A stretch of DNA of 64,000 nucleotides from Lineus longissimus (GCF_910592395.1 NC_088323.1:16291501-16355500), one strand, 5' to 3'; numbered from the stretch's first letter, positions 39,001 to 48,390 are shown. The notes: generated by a model not told the origin, from the sequence alone. Translations and numbers: made by a program.

Positions 39001-40342
39001 TTGTTGACACACGACCAGACCATAGGTCAGGTGGTAGATATCCGCATCTCGATAAAGGCTTGTTGACACACGACCAAACCATAGGTCAGGTGGTAGATAT
39101 CCGCATCTCGATAAAGGCCTGTTGACACACGACCAAACCATAGGTCAGGTGGTAGATATCCGCATCTCGATAAAGGCTTGTTGACACACGACCAGACCAT
39201 AGGTCAGGTGGTAGATATCCGCATCTCGATAAAGGCTTGTTGACACACCACCAGACCATAGGTCAGGTGGTAGATATCCGCATCTCGATAAAGGCTTGTT
39301 GACACACGACCAGACCATAGGTCAGGTGGTAGATATCCGCATCTCGATAAAGGCTTGTTGACACACGACCAGACCATAGGTCAGGTGGTAGATATCCGCA
39401 TCTCGATAAAGGCTTGTTGACACACGACCAGACCATAGGTCAGGTGGTAGATATCCGCATCTCGATAAAGGCTTGTTGACACACGACCAGACCATAGGTC
39501 AGGTGGTAGATATCCGCATCTCGATAAAGGCCTGTTGACACACGACCAGACCATAGGTCAGGTGGTAGATATCCGCATCTCGATAAAGGCTTGTTGACAC
39601 ACGACCAGACCATAGGTCAGGTGGTAGATATCCGCATCTCGATAAAGGCCTGTTGACACACGACCAGACCATAGGTCAGGTGGTAGATATCCGCATCTCG
39701 ATAAAGGCTTGTTGACACACGACCAGACCATAGGTCAGGAGGTAGATATCCGCATCTCGATAAAGGCCTGTTGACACACGACCAGACCATAGGTCAGGTG
39801 GTAGATATCCGCATCTCGATAAAGGCTTGTTGACACACGACCAGACCATAGGTCAGGTGGTAGATATCCGCATCTCGATAAAGGCCTGTTGACACACGAC
39901 CAGACCATAGGTCAGGTGGTAGATATGCGTATCTCGATAATCGCATGTTTACACACGACTGATGAACACCTGCACGACAGGTAAAGGTCGATAAATCTGG
40001 CAAGATTCCTCAAGACAACTAGGCTAGAAACAGTGCGGCACACAATAATCACTATCATAACAATGAGAATACAATCAGCTGAGATTGTTGACATGTCAAA
40101 ATCACGAGATAAGATATTAAGAGAAACGCACCTGTTCTGGAAAATTCATCAAAAGTTGCTCCACCAGCAATGATCGCACGCAGCCAATCGAGGCGTTCAA
40201 TGTCGTCGATCGGTTTACTTTTGTCGAGAAGAAAGTCAAGAAGATCCAGAAGCTGCTGAACACCACTGGGACGGCAACATTCCGCCTTTAAATAGCTAGC
40301 TAAAGGCCTTTTACCCCTTTTCATCAGGGCTTGGGCTGCCAT
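15957..40342 (-). CDS. UBR3: UBR3-type E3 ubiquitin-protein ligase, 28 exons
   Basis: RING-type E3 ubiquitin ligase of the UBR family. Exons (minus strand, in order): 40132-40342, 37828-38041, 37293-37429, 36685-36831, 36287-36418, 35413-35766, 34670-34849, 34037-34263, 33524-33679, 33031-33212, 32587-32717, 31410-31722, 27486-27633, 26800-26898, 26363-26555, 25076-25646, 24423-24667, 23866-23999, 21977-22087, 21293-21496, 20811-21030, 19806-20015, 19432-19652, 18833-18958, 17744-17935, 17166-17375, 16837-16976, 15957-16074. All junctions are GT-AG and phases match; the total of 5,526 bases gives 1,841 residues, close to human UBR3 (about 1,890). The UBR box contains [13 protein letters not shown] and GGACDCGD, the form typical of UBR3 rather than UBR1/2. 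Known UBR3 proteins are cytoplasmic ligases and, unlike UBR1/2, are not classical N-degron readers. Exon edges were read by eye and a small missed exon is possible, but the frame is intact throughout. Confidence 0.95.
18163..18717. repeat. 60-bp minisatellite, about 9 copies, UBR3 intron 24
   Basis: Near-perfect tandem copies of a 60-base unit beginning ATGTATCTACAACACTTC. Copies differ mainly at two positions (GTGCCAATG, GTGCCGATG or GTGACGATG). Because 60 is divisible by three, one frame stays open through the whole array (183 codons); it is not a gene. Confidence 0.95.
20128..20678. repeat. 42-bp GC-rich minisatellite, about 13 copies, UBR3 intron 21
   Basis: Tandem units of the form CACCTGGCTCACATGTGGCC plus a C-rich half (CTACTCCCCAATCACCC). 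Several unit variants alternate (GGCCGGCCCC or GGCCTGCTCC), suggesting higher-order duplication. Confidence 0.95.
21293..23999 (-). CDS. UBR3: UBR3 exons 18-20, rest of the RING domain
   Basis: Exon 18 (23866-23999) is the spacer between RING halves. Exon 19 (21977-22087) carries [20 protein letters not shown], the central Cys/His ligands. Exon 20 (21293-21496) carries [17 protein letters not shown], the final Cys pair. With CVICG in exon 17 this makes a complete UBR-type RING with the unusually long loop between the first and second ligand pairs. The catalytic role (binding a ubiquitin-loaded E2) is inferred from the family. Confidence 0.93.
22019..22290. repeat. 138-bp tandem duplication over UBR3 exon 19 acceptor
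   Basis: The segment 22019-22150, containing the 5' part of exon 19, its acceptor and flanking intron, recurs at about 22157-22288 with few changes. The outer copy is a decapitated exon 19 upstream of the real one in the direction of transcription. Both copies end in the AACCTCTCTATTA terminus of a MITE. Confidence 0.9.
22273..22431. mobile_element. pogo/Tigger-like MITE in UBR3 intron 18
   Basis: About 160 bp between inverted ends: plus-strand AGAACCTCTCTATTACGGAC and, inverted, CAGTGGAACCTCCCTTTG with GACACCTCTCTATAAAGGAC just inside. Ends of the CAGTNGAACCTC type are known from Tigger/pogo elements; no coding capacity. Confidence 0.7.
24230..24510. repeat. Tandem duplication of UBR3 exon 17 3' end
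   Basis: Copy B (about 24385-24508) is the real 3' part of exon 17 with its donor. Copy A (about 24232-24355), in the intron, repeats the CVICGQ-encoding part, the rest of the exon end and a GTGAGT donor. A few substitutions separate them, for example Gly to Cys after ERPI in copy A. Confidence 0.9.
24423..25646 (-). CDS. UBR3: UBR3 exons 16-17, linker and first RING cysteines
   Basis: Exon 16 (25076-25646) is the longest exon. It starts with a low-complexity Gly/Ala/Gln-rich stretch and then carries a conserved helical segment containing [20 protein letters not shown]. Exon 17 (24423-24667) encodes the charged helix [18 protein letters not shown] and an acidic linker, followed by [20 protein letters not shown], which supplies the first two RING Cys ligands. 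The donor of exon 17 is G|GTGAGT. Confidence 0.93.
25690..26250. repeat. 34-bp minisatellite, about 16 copies, UBR3 intron 15
   Basis: Very homogeneous tandem units of GAAACAAGACTTGCTCAGTG plus TGGATGAGCATCCA. Variants (CAGGGCTT or CAGGACTT for CAAGACTT) cluster toward one end. Confidence 0.97.
26363..33212 (-). CDS. UBR3: UBR3 exons 10-15, central region
   Basis: Exons 33031-33212, 32587-32717, 31410-31722, 27486-27633, 26800-26898 and 26363-26555. Conserved text includes [79 protein letters not shown] and [17 protein letters not shown]. For exon 11 the acceptor is placed at TTTTCCGTCGCAG because an upstream candidate would put a stop in frame. Exon 12 ends with two bases of a Tyr codon that exon 13 completes, across a 3.8-kb intron full of copies of exon 12's own 3' end. 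Confidence 0.93.
26952..27290. repeat. 76-bp tandem repeat, about 4.5 copies, UBR3 intron 13
   Basis: Units contain AAAACGCTATGAATTCAGAA and CATATCTTCAATCAGAGCTT. The first copy differs (ATGATATCAG), the rest are almost identical. Confidence 0.95.
28088..31409. repeat. 107-bp exon-derived minisatellite, about 31 copies, UBR3 intron 12
   Basis: Each unit, read on the minus strand, is 72 bases copied from the end of exon 12 (starting CCCTATCTATACCCTCCTG and ending CGCTATACGACATA) plus 35 intronic bases starting GTAAGTACC. The bona fide exon 12 boundary at 31410 is the terminal member. Copies are more than 95% alike by eye; one has a 4-bp deletion near 30262. Nearly every copy keeps an intact GTAAGT donor. 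Confidence 0.97.
31922..32518. repeat. 28-bp minisatellite, about 21 copies, UBR3 intron 11
   Basis: Tandem units ATTCTCTGACCTAGATTGAT plus CCTCATAG, some with one extra A. Almost no divergence among the inner copies, so expansion or homogenisation is recent. Confidence 0.97.
33285..33512. repeat. 31-bp minisatellite, about 7 copies, UBR3 intron 9
   Basis: Units contain AAATGCCCTGCAGATCAGGG and AGTAAATGAGC. The array ends about 12 bases before the exon 9 donor, so it abuts a splice site. Confidence 0.95.
33524..36831 (-). CDS. UBR3: UBR3 exons 4-9, helical scaffold
   Basis: Six exons (36685-36831, 36287-36418, 35413-35766, 34670-34849, 34037-34263, 33524-33679) encode the helical middle of the ligase. 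Recognisable conserved stretches include [58 protein letters not shown] and [14 protein letters not shown]. Exon 5, from about 36418, is a short Ser-rich linker. Phases run continuously through the block. Intron 5 has no repeat array; intron 4 holds a pogo/Tigger-like MITE remnant. Confidence 0.93.
36474..36641. mobile_element. Degraded pogo/Tigger-like MITE, UBR3 intron 4
   Basis: Shows the family signature ACACCTCTCTAATAAGCACA near one end and GGTTGTCCTTGATAGAGAG near the other, with CTCTAATCAGGACATCTCTC inside. Ends are too decayed to fix a target duplication. Confidence 0.5.
37293..38041 (-). CDS. UBR3: UBR3 exons 2-3, UBR box zinc-binding domain
   Basis: Exon 2 (37828-38041) encodes most of the UBR box: [41 protein letters not shown] and GGACDCGD. 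Exon 3 (37293-37429) completes it with GFCSRHG. The Cys and His ligands expected of this zinc fold are present. The rest of exon 3 ([14 protein letters not shown]) starts the long helical scaffold. Acceptors follow pyrimidine-rich tracts, for example TTTTTCGTTTCAG for exon 2. Confidence 0.95.
38275..39930. repeat. 59-bp minisatellite, about 28 copies, UBR3 intron 1
   Basis: Units CATCTCGATAAAGGCTTGTT, GACACACGACCAGACCATAG and GTCAGGTGGTAGATATCCG in tandem. Only a few sites vary (GGCTTG or GGCCTG, CAGACC or CAAACC). One of the most homogeneous arrays in the window. Confidence 0.98.
40132..40342 (-). CDS. UBR3: UBR3 exon 1, start codon and N-terminus
   Basis: The chosen start at 40342 begins [13 protein letters not shown]. 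An in-frame ATG at 40411 would add 23 residues; I prefer the inner one because it gives the MAA start seen in UBR3 relatives, but this is a judgement. The exon encodes a helical N-terminal region ending in [11 protein letters not shown], equivalent to the GGGYDEF segment just before the UBR box in vertebrate UBR3. Its donor is G|GTGCGT. Intron 1 is 2.1 kb long and mostly a 59-bp minisatellite. Confidence 0.85.
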
Positions 40343-40631
40343 TTTTTCGATATTTTCTTCTATTTTGACGCAATGGATTGTGGGTAGAGATCGTGCTTCG
40401 TCGAATCGCAAATTTTACAAAACATTTATTTATTTTGATATGAATATCAACATATGTGTTGCACAGAACTCTTCTGTTACTATCTTTAGATATCCGTGTC
40501 AATTATTGTCATTTAAAGTTGTTATTGAATGTTTAGGTTATGACTTTTGAACACACACTTGGCTGGTTTTCCCGATAGAGGCGCCACCGATAGAGGCCAA
40601 CAGGTGTCGTGTTGTTGTTGTGGTATCCAGT

Positions 40632-40710
40632 GAAAACGTCCCCATGCCAAAACGTCCTCGCTTTCAAGGTACCAAAACGTCCTCGTGTCAAAAACGTCCT
40701 CGCTTTCACT
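40632..40710. repeat. Four AAACGTCCTCG / AAACGTCCCC motifs
   Basis: Loose 20-base periodic repeat of CCAAAACGTCCTCG upstream of the UBR3 start codon. The reverse-complement motif GGACGTTTTGG recurs at 61089-61190. Confidence 0.6.
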
Positions 40711-40821
40711 TAAAGGTGGTTTGGCATTGGGGGCTTGGGCTTGGGCTTTGCCTAGGGTAATCGCCATAAGCTCCAAATCGAGATGGGCAGGTATAGGAAA
40801 CAAAAGCCCGAATAAGAGATT

Positions 40822-41073
40822 ATGTTTTGTTTGCTCTGTGGAAGTGATGTAGAAAATGAAACCCATTTTTGTATGCAATGTACAAAATATGCAAGAACTC
40901 GCACGGATTACCTAAAATCCATTGATACATTAGATTTACAGGGATTGTCAGATTTAGAAAAACGTTGCAAAATTGCATTTGGCCCAATGAACTCACCCTC
41001 AAGCTACGAACAACCATCGCATGAATATCCTAGGTGCACGGCAGACGCTTGCCTCATATGTGAAAGAGGATAG
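40822..41073 (+). pseudogene. LINE ORF2 C-terminal zinc-knuckle fragment
   Basis: FCLLCGSDVENETHFCMQCTKYARTR is the C-x2-C...E-x-HF-x3-C pattern ending many non-LTR reverse transcriptases. The frame stops right at the start of the inverted-repeat element. 5'-truncated; no other domain seen upstream. Confidence 0.55.
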
Positions 41074-41781
41074 GTCTCATTAGGGAGTTTCTTTTGTTAT
41101 TCATGCGCGGCCAAGCCCTAACCGTAGTTCCTAAAATCACTGATTTCTCGGTCCTTACAGTATGTCAGCGTTGATTCAGCAGTTGTTTTGGCAAAGACAT
41201 GTTTTTTTGGAGTTTCTGAAACCTAGAGCGCTACTCAATAGGCGACTAACAAGAAACTACGCATTTATACTGTTGTTGCCGACGTATGTGTACACTGAAC
41301 TTGGAATGTGCGTCGGCCCCGTGTTGAAATGCCGTTCAGTGCCAGTTGGTGCGTTTTTCGCTGATTTGTGCAAAATTCAACATATCTTAAAAGTTCAATG
41401 TTTGACCCTCGATTTTTTTTTGATTTTTGTATAGCGTAAGCAACTGTCTTTTATGGGAGAATGGTCTCTGTAAGAATTATTCAGGAAGAAATGTATAATA
41501 TTTGGGGTTTTCGTGATTGTCTGGCCCAATTGGCAATATTGCCATTTGGGATGGTGAACAGAGCTAGGAGCAAATGCGACGCTAATGATTCATTTAAAGA
41601 AATAAAATGCCCGATTTAACATCCTGCAGAATCAGGGGAATCGGGCGTTTCCAGTGATATACGACACAAATGGGTTGTCCTCATGCATTCACTTTGGAAA
41701 CGCATTTTAAAATAGATGTTCGACCTGTTAATGGGGCACGTCATCATCGCGTACATTTGGGAAAAACTCCCTAACGAGACC
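41073..41781. mobile_element. 709-bp DNA-transposon-like element with 18-bp inverted ends
   Basis: Starts GGTCTCATTAGGGAGTTT and ends with its near-perfect reverse complement (AAAAACTCCCTAACGAGACC). No clear target duplication. It holds a 90-codon ORF (41162-41434) without recognisable domain, so probably non-autonomous. Confidence 0.55.
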
Positions 41782-41824
41782 AAACGGTCTTTTCAGTTTC
41801 TAAGTCCTTCCAGCGAATTTGAAC

Positions 41825-41895
41825 TGTTTAATTAGGACTTTCAATTAAGGACAGCATTTACCAGTCCAAAGGTTGTCCTTTCTACTGTTAGTAGT
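41825..41895. mobile_element. Fragment of pogo/Tigger-like MITE
   Basis: CAATTAAGGACAGCATTTAC and CCAGTCCAAAGGTTGTCCTT match the inner parts of the MITE copies at 11987 and 36474. Confidence 0.4.
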
Positions 41896-42539
41896 GAATT
41901 ACTTAATTGTCTTATAGCAATAAGACAATTATTTTTGGACTAATGAATTTTTTAAAAATCCCTTTATTACAATGACTATGAGGTTTTTTTAGAAATTAGG
42001 CTCTGTGCAAAGTTCTTAGCATTGGATGGTTGCTTTCTCAAGCAAATTTTACGGCTAAGCCAATAGGTACACTTTTTAAAGGGGGGGGGCTGTAGCAGGG
42101 GTGCAGAAAGTTTTTTTGCATTCCTTTATTTACATGAGATTTTTCCAATATATTTTAACTTGTTCAGGAGTCTTAAAATCCTATCCTCAAGACAGAGCCA
42201 GTCACATGCTCCTCCCCTTGCAGAATCTTTTCAATTTCATTGTATGATGAATGCTTGCCTCTTCTGCAATGGAAGTGTCGACATTGATAAAGAGGATATA
42301 GCACCACTCATGGGTCTTCTTTCCGCGCCTTGGTTTCAAATAGTTTTGGAAAGCCAATTCAATTGCAAATCAAATGTATATATCCTTACTATACCTCATG
42401 GTTATTCTTGTACGCCATAGCACTTGCAGCTGATCAGCAGACTATGAAATAAGATGTTGAAGGAAGAGCATAAACGTCAAAATTCCCGCAAAAAGAAGGA
42501 CGTCACATGACATACATGTGATCAAATAGTTGATGCATA

Positions 42540-43230
42540 CCGGGCTGAGTTCGACTGTAACTCTAGGGTCGGCTTAGAGTTCCTCAGGCGATGACATCAT
42601 GCCTTAAATGCGCATGTCGAGTAGGGGTAGCACGCGAACGCAGTCGAGTCGGTTCGGGTTGATTTGGTTTGTTTAAACATGGCGGATATAGCGGCAATAT
42701 ACGAATTTTTAGACTTCATTTTTCCCAATAGTACAATAGATGTAGAGCTGACAAGTCAAGAACATTTATGGACACTATGTTTGTTCGCCAGAAGGAAATG
42801 GGTGCCCAAAATAACTGGATTTGCAGAAAATGTTATCCCGCAATTCAGTTTGCAGGACTTCAGAGCCCATTTCAGAGCTTGGCTAATCAAAATCAACTGT
42901 GAAATGTGGCAATTTCTCATTATTTCTGGTTTATTTCACCCGATAATAATGGCTTCACATAACAGCTATCAATATTTATCAACAGCGTTATTACAGGAGT
43001 ACACAATATTGGATATAACAATGTAAAAATCACGAATTTATCCCTTACGTTTTCGAGGCCGCCATTTTGTCACGTGGTTTTTGTCGAGTCTGCTGAGTTC
43101 AACGCTCATGCCATCGAGGGTTGAGCCCGAGTAGCTAACTAGGTCAGATATGACGTCACTCGGGTCGGTACCCGAGGAAAAAATGAAGTTCGACTGGAGC
43201 TCGACCCGACCGAGTCCAACCTCGGGTTAC
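42540..43230 (+). pseudogene. HARBI1-like transposase N-terminal fragment
   Basis: An ORF from ATG 42679 to 43026 starts MADIAAIYEFLDFIFPN and reaches VIPQFSLQDFRAHFR, which resembles the start of Harbinger (HARBI1-like) transposases just before the DDE domain; after that the match ends. Flanks around 42545 and 43225 share weakly inverted GACTGTAAC / GGGTTACAGT text and GAGTTCGAC motifs, consistent with an internally deleted element. It sits directly upstream of the ACL4-like gene. Confidence 0.45.
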
Positions 43231-43339
43231 AGTGCAAATCGACGGCTGCGGCCAACTAAGCAATCCCGGGAAACGGGTCACTCACCCGAGTCATGAAATC
43301 TATTTTTGCCTGCGCATGCCATACATAGTTTTGATAAAT

Positions 43340-46300
43340 ATGGGTCGTCCAAAAGCAAAGAAAAAGGCAAAGCGGACCGATAAAGACAGCCTCAAAGGTG
43401 AATAGAACAATTATTATCACCCTCTCCAACGTTACTCTGGTTGCCATGTTATTGTTAGTCGGAATAGTCCTATATTTGATGTTCTGGAAGGGTTTATAAT
43501 GACTTCATCAGTGATGTGTACTGTAGTGTAGTGCGTGTAGTGTAGTGTAGTGCGTGTAGTGTAGTGCGTGTAGTGTAGTGCGTGTAGTCTAGTGCGTGTA
43601 GTATAGTGCGTGTAGCTTAGTGCGTGTAGTTTAGTGCGTGTAGTTTAGTGCGTGTAGTTTAGTGCGTGTAGTGTAGTGCGTGTATTGTATCCGCATGCAT
43701 TGCGCAAGTTGAGTGTCGGACACAAACGCATCACTGAGTCCAGTCAATGGAGGGCATGACGATGGTTGCACATAACTTGTGCGGGGCACACTGGAGGATG
43801 TTGTATTAAAGATGGCAGAATTATGAGGTTCGAACAGAAGAGCCTAGGCTAACCAATGCAAAACACAGATATCAGTTTGACTATAAACTATGGTAACTCT
43901 GGTTTATCCGGGGGGGGGGGGGGGCTATATATACTCATACATTCAAGGACTCTGATTGGTTGATTACATAAAATATAAAGATCATGGATAACAAGGGGGC
44001 AGAGCTTACAGAACACGTGGCAAAGGGTGATAAACCGATTAACCAACATGCTTCCGAATATAGTTCTGACATTAACCTCTGCCCGGTACGGTATAGATCT
44101 AGGCCTACCTGGTTTTTGTTTTTGTTTATATTTGAAGGCTGTTATGGTATGTTCTTCATTTTATTTTCAGAGCTAGCTGGAGGATCGTCCCGAAGTAAAG
44201 CTGTCTCACAAGCAGCCATTGCCACCGAGGCAAAATACTCGGTCAGTCAGTTACTGGATAAGGTGGGTTGACTCTTTGTTTTATATTCATGCCCATAACA
44301 GATGAGATTAAGGTGACTGCTTACAAGCGTAAAAAGTTCTCCTTGAAAAAGGATATAGGCCCTTCGTGTTGAAAAAATGATGTACCTCAATGTTTGGCAC
44401 TTTGTGTCCGTGACAGGTCCAATCAGAACCCTGTGCTATCTGGGATGAACAAGTATGATAGCTGTCCTTTGATTGGTTGCATGACAAACGGGAAGTGCCA
44501 AGCTTGAGGAAATGGTTGAATGGGTTTAAACTATGTGTCACGAGTATATCATTGCCATTTCACTACAAAAAATGAATTACATTACTTTTGTCAATCTCTT
44601 TATAAGGCAGAGGAACTTATCGATGCATTCGACTATGAAGTTGCCCAGAAGTTCTGCCAGAGGGCGCTTGAGTTGGAAGTGGATAACACACGAGCATTGG
44701 AGACGTCCGGAACGTTGATGCTGGAGACGGGAAATGCCGAGGCAGCCAAACAAGTATCCTTTGATCCACCGACTACCCATGGTTGCTTCAGACTATTTGA
44801 AGATCTGCACATTGTAAAGTGTGACCCCCAAAATCATTGTTTTGATCCAAAAACCAAAATTGGGTCTTCATTATCCCTTCGTCTCTTGACGTTTTCCTTG
44901 ACCGCGTCTCCAGTGTTTTGGTCGAGCCATAGAGTTGAGTCCAGAGAAAGGTTACAGCAAATACATGGCCCTTGGTCAGCTCTTTGAGGGTCAGCAAAGT
45001 ATTCAGTGTTACCAGAAGGGGATTGAGCTGATGGTGAAGGAAATGCAAGAACATCAGGAAAAACAGGTAGATAGGATCTTTTGGAATGGGGGGTGGACCT
45101 TTGACCAGATGACTGAGATGTGAATGTGGGTATTAGGATTAACACGGTACTGGCAGCGGCTAGTCTCGAGCTTGAATGCCGCACCAGGTCTTCAGCCAAA
45201 GTCATCAGTGCGATGTTTGTGCAATTTCAATTCTATTAGATTTATTGTTTAACAAGATGTCAAGCAGTTGATACCGAAAACTCTCTCTGGTCATGGTTTC
45301 ATTCCGTCACATCCAACACCGCTGGTGAAACTGGAACGCGCCCTCTATGTGTTTATCATGATAAACAAATTGAGACTGCTGGCGTAATTATGAGATGCTG
45401 TGTTTGATACATGTAACTTTGTAATGGTGGTGTGTTAGAACAAGCATCAACACCTGTAACTTTGCAATGGTGGTGTGTTAGAACAAGCATCAACACCTGT
45501 AACTTTGCAATGGTGGTGTGTTAGAACAAGCATCAACACCTGTAACTTTGCAATGGTGGTGTGTTAGAACAAGCATCAACACCTGTAACTTTGTAATGGT
45601 GATGTGTTAGAACAAGCATCAACACCTGTAACTTTGCAATGGTGGTGTGTTAGAACAAGCATCAACACCTGTAACTTTGCAATGGTGGTGTGTTAGAACA
45701 AGCATCAACACCTGTAACTTTGCAATGGTGGTGTGTTAGAACAAGCATCAACACCTGTGAAATACAGGCCAAAGAAAACCTTGATAGTACTTGTGTTCTC
45801 CTGCAGGTGGCAGCAGCATGTGCCCAGGATGATAAACATAACGAGCTGTGCCGGGGTATCTCTAGTGCTTATTGTTCCGTCGCTGAAATCTACATGACTG
45901 ACTGCTGGTAAGCAAATTTGTCCTAAAAAACTAAAGAATTCCAAAGGATCTCTCTTGTTTCATCTACTTGTGCCCATAGCTGGACTCGACATCGTCATTG
46001 TCAGTTTCATCATGAACCTTGGATCCCGTCCCCAGGTTTGCTAATGGAAGACTACAATAATCAAATGTATGCAATGTATTCCAAAACCACACATTTCAGG
46101 AGACAAAAGACCTTTTTTGCTGCAATCATAAAGTTTACCCATCATTTATAATTCGTTCTATGATGATTTTTCCGTCACTTTATAACTTTTTTTCTACAAT
46201 TTTGTTTCCAGTGATGACGAAGGTGCTGAAGAGAAGTGTCAAAGCTCAATAGAGAAAAGTATCGAGGCGGACAATTCCAACCCAGAGGCGTATCAGATGA

Positions 46301-47002
46301 TGGCCAGCTTCCTATTGGTCAAACAAGATAAAGATGTAAGTCGGCCAGCGTGGTTGGAGACTGAATGAGGACGAATCAATATTTGAATGGAGGGAATAAG
46401 GAGCCTTTGGGGATCCAATTGCCCAATGCAATGAAAAATTTAGGGCAGAATTTTGGTGACTGGTCTGATACCCATGATGTTCAGATTTCGTATATTCAGT
46501 CATGCTAACTCATGTCTTTTTCATTTCATTATAGAATGCAAAAGAAGCAATAAATAGAAGTGTGTCACTATGGTTACCGAAGTTCAAAGAGCGCGAAAAG
46601 AGTACATCGGAAGATTTTGATCCAGTTGAGGCTGTCCCGCTCACGTACCAGACACGGGTGCAGGCAGCACAGATACTGACAGAGGTAGAGGAATACCAAA
46701 CAGCATTTGAAATATTAGAGTCACTTTTGGATGAAGATGATGAGGTCATCCAAGTGTGGTATATGATTGGATTGTTGAACCACCTGCAAGGATCGGAATA
46801 TTACGGTAACGCGAGGCATTATCTTGCCAAGGCCAAAGAGCTTTCTACCAAACTGGTGTGTGACGATGAGCCAATGTTGAAACACATCGAGGAACTCATT
46901 GATGAGTTGGGTGCGGGTGACGAGGAGGCTGTAGAGACTGATGGCGATGATTGGGAAGATGTGGATTCAAGCACCGAAGAAGAAGCAATGGACGCGTTAT
47001 GA
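43340..47002 (+). CDS. ACL4: TPR protein, probable RPL4 assembly chaperone (ACL4-like), 7 exons
   Basis: Exons: 43340-43397, 44171-44262, 44607-44753, 44935-45066, 45807-45907, 46212-46335, 46535-47002; total 1,122 bases, 373 residues, with matching phases. The basic start (MGRPKAKKKAKR) precedes TPR-like helices (LIDAFDYEVAQKFCQRALEL, GYSKYMALGQLFEGQQSIQC, EAYQMMASFLLVKQDKD, VWYMIGLLNHLQGSEYYGNA) and ends in an acidic tail (DDWEDVDSSTEEEAMDAL). This order and length fit the ACL4 family (yeast about 390 residues), which escorts ribosomal protein L4 to the nucleolus; the role here is inferred. Exon 4's acceptor (CATAGAG|TTGAG) and exon 3's donor (CAA|GTATCC) are weak and the joint may be off by a few residues. 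Upstream lies UBR3, head-to-head. Confidence 0.8.
43508..43690. repeat. GTAGTGTAGTGCGT-type short tandem repeat, ACL4 intron 1
   Basis: About a dozen copies of a 14-15 base unit of the form GTAGTGTAGTGCGT, with T-for-G variants (GTAGTTTAGTGCGT). Confidence 0.9.
45405..45765. repeat. 43-bp minisatellite, about 8 copies, ACL4 intron 4
   Basis: Tandem units ACACCTGTAACTTTGCAATG plus GTGGTGTGTTAGAACAAGCATCA split at the line break. Ends about 45 bases before exon 5. Confidence 0.95.
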
Positions 47003-47652
47003 GTTGTCACATTCGTAGACTTATAAACTTCCGTTCAGATGACTACAAAGAAATGCACAACACCCATGTGCCAAGTTCGATATTCTATGGTGAATGAGGA
47101 GCACTTGGAGACTATTCTCTGTGGGTACTTAAAGTTCTTCTACAGAGAGCAGGTTTCTTTGCATCAGAAAATTAACACATTCTATTGTGACTGTCAGCAG
47201 CTTGATACCAGTTGCACCCACATGAAACGGGAACTCTTCAAACTGGTTTTTCTGCCACCCAGCTTTCCTTTTCTAACCTCAGCATAACTAATTGTGGTTA
47301 AATTTGTTGGGCAAATAGTGAACAATTTGTGCCTGCATGTCCAACTGAGGTTTGGGGTCTTTTTTGTCAAGGCCTGTCACTTATTTGACACTTGTCCTTT
47401 TCAACAGCTTTTGTAAGCCTAATTCATTTGACTCAAGCAAACCATCACAAGATATGGCTATTGTCTGGATATCAGTTTTGTGAATGAAATATATCTTGCA
47501 CGATATAGATATAGATATTTGTTTGCATTGTTTGTTGTGCCAAAGAACCTTCTGATGTGCCGGTTTCATGCCTTGGGCAATTGGAAGGTTCTGCCGGGGT
47601 TGTCTTTGTGAAAGGCGAAATCAGTGTCGCACTGAGCTGTGATACTGGTAGA

Positions 47653-47668
47653 AATAAAGACTAATAAA
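47653..47668 (+). terminator. Polyadenylation signals for ACL4-like gene
   Basis: Two AATAAA hexamers (47653-47658 and 47663-47668), about 650 bases past the stop codon, followed by a GT-rich stretch. A plausible 3' end; the ORF at 47039-47287 would then be 3' UTR. Confidence 0.55.
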
Positions 47669-48169
47669 TGCTCTTGTGCATTGAAAGACCTGGTGTAAAT
47701 GTACAGCTGGAAATCCAGAGGACCACCATAGATTGTCCGCACTCGGGATGCAGTTGATCAACCTTGTCCCTCCCCCCCAAAGACCCCCAATGAGACTGAA
47801 TGACTAAAAGGACAGCCCTATGGGAGTCTAGGAATACAAGCTCTCAATGTAGTCTGATGTTCTCATATCCTTCTGCCTCTGGAGTCACAATACCATCAGT
47901 CCAGCTGCTAAGCTCCCAAAAAGGCAACAATTGTGCATTTTAATGGGGAAAGCATGACATTTGGCAGGGTGGTAGAACAACCCCTAGGGGTCATTTATCG
48001 ATTAAGACGGACTGGACGTATCTTGTCTAATGAAGCCAAGCTTAGGGTGGTGACTCGGTCCCTAGGTCACAGATAGGCACTTTCATCAGAAATGGCTTCT
48101 GTCCATAGAACCATTGAGGGGGGGGGGACAAAGTGGACCTTGTTTCACTGGCTAGTGAGGCCCTTGAAC

Positions 48170-48390
48170 AGGCGAGGACAAGGTGCCGCCATATTGAACG
48201 CTTGGACAGCACCTGGGTGGGTTTACAGTAGGGGACAGTGCTTATGACAGATTCTGCTGGTGCCACCATATTGAACGCTTGGACAGCACCTGGGTGGGTT
48301 TACAGCAGGGGACAGTGCTTTTGACAGATTCTGCTGGTGCCACCATATTGAACGCCTGGACAGCTCCTGGGTGGGTTTACAGTTGGGGCC
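48170..48390. repeat. 94-bp tandem repeat, 2.5 copies
   Basis: Units contain CCATATTGAACGCTTGGACA, GCACCTGGGTGGGTTTACAG and GGGGACAGTGCTTATGACAG. Confidence 0.85.

Noticed and set aside
47039-47287. 82-codon plus-strand ORF after ACL4
   Set aside because: Most likely 3' UTR of the ACL4-like gene; no recognisable domain, and the polyadenylation signals come later.
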